Below are positions 5,842 through 5,849 of a stretch of 5,849 nt of DNA, piece after piece (positions within the stretch are counted from its first letter, which is position 1; each line of letters opens with the position of its first letter). The notes beneath the pieces were generated by a model. That model ran no database searches. It was not told where the DNA came from and saw only the letters and a list, made by a program, of their open reading frames with translations. The position numbers and the translations under genes are program-made. Source of the DNA: an uncultured Alistipes sp. (GTDB lineage: Bacteria > Bacteroidota > Bacteroidia > Bacteroidales > Rikenellaceae); the NCBI GenBank assembly GCA_947174295.1, contig CAMWIG010000135.1, positions 1-5,849 of the forward strand. The letters run 5' to 3'.

Positions 5842-5849
5842 GGTGATTC

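Noticed and set aside
1..5849. RNA genes, CRISPR arrays, insertion sequences, attachment sites, riboswitches
   Set aside because: No tRNA or rRNA-like sequence, no spaced direct repeats, no transposase-like protein, and no gap long enough for a typical riboswitch.

Overview
The window looks like a chromosomal stretch from a member of the Bacteroidota, probably order Bacteroidales and perhaps an Alistipes-like (Rikenellaceae) organism. The evidence is GC-rich coding sequence with short AT-rich gaps, start codons without Shine-Dalgarno sequences, four promoter boxes of the Bacteroidota form TAnnTTTG, and proteins that resemble Bacteroides versions (HECLGH-type dipeptidyl peptidase III, PanD, a lipoprotein OmpH/Skp). 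The genus is an inference from composition and protein character and was not tested.

Layout from left to right: the last 34 codons of a + strand gene that looks like a DsbD/thioredoxin-type protein, closed by a strong intrinsic terminator; a - strand panC-panD operon (pantothenate synthesis) with TAATG overlap; a + strand gene for an exported, probably lipid-anchored M49 dipeptidyl peptidase III; a perfect 13-bp hairpin between convergent genes; a - strand cdaA (membrane diadenylate cyclase making c-di-AMP); a - strand OmpH/Skp-like lipoprotein gene with its own terminator; and a + strand ruvA, complete, ending 8 bases before the window edge. No gap between genes exceeds about 125 bases.

The genes are mostly housekeeping and do not form one pathway. 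PanD makes beta-alanine and PanC joins it to pantoate, so those two work together. The Skp-like protein and the peptidase act in the envelope, CdaA makes a second messenger linked in other bacteria to envelope and osmotic control, and RuvA belongs to Holliday-junction processing. Promoters and terminators split the window into separate units: partial dsbD-like gene | panCD | DPP III | cdaA | skp-like | ruvA. I found no RNA gene, mobile element, CRISPR array or clear novel system. The points worth a second look are the lipoprotein forms of Skp and DPP III, the closely spaced divergent promoters, the absence of the common cdaA partners, and the near-complete avoidance of TTA, CTA and TCA codons.
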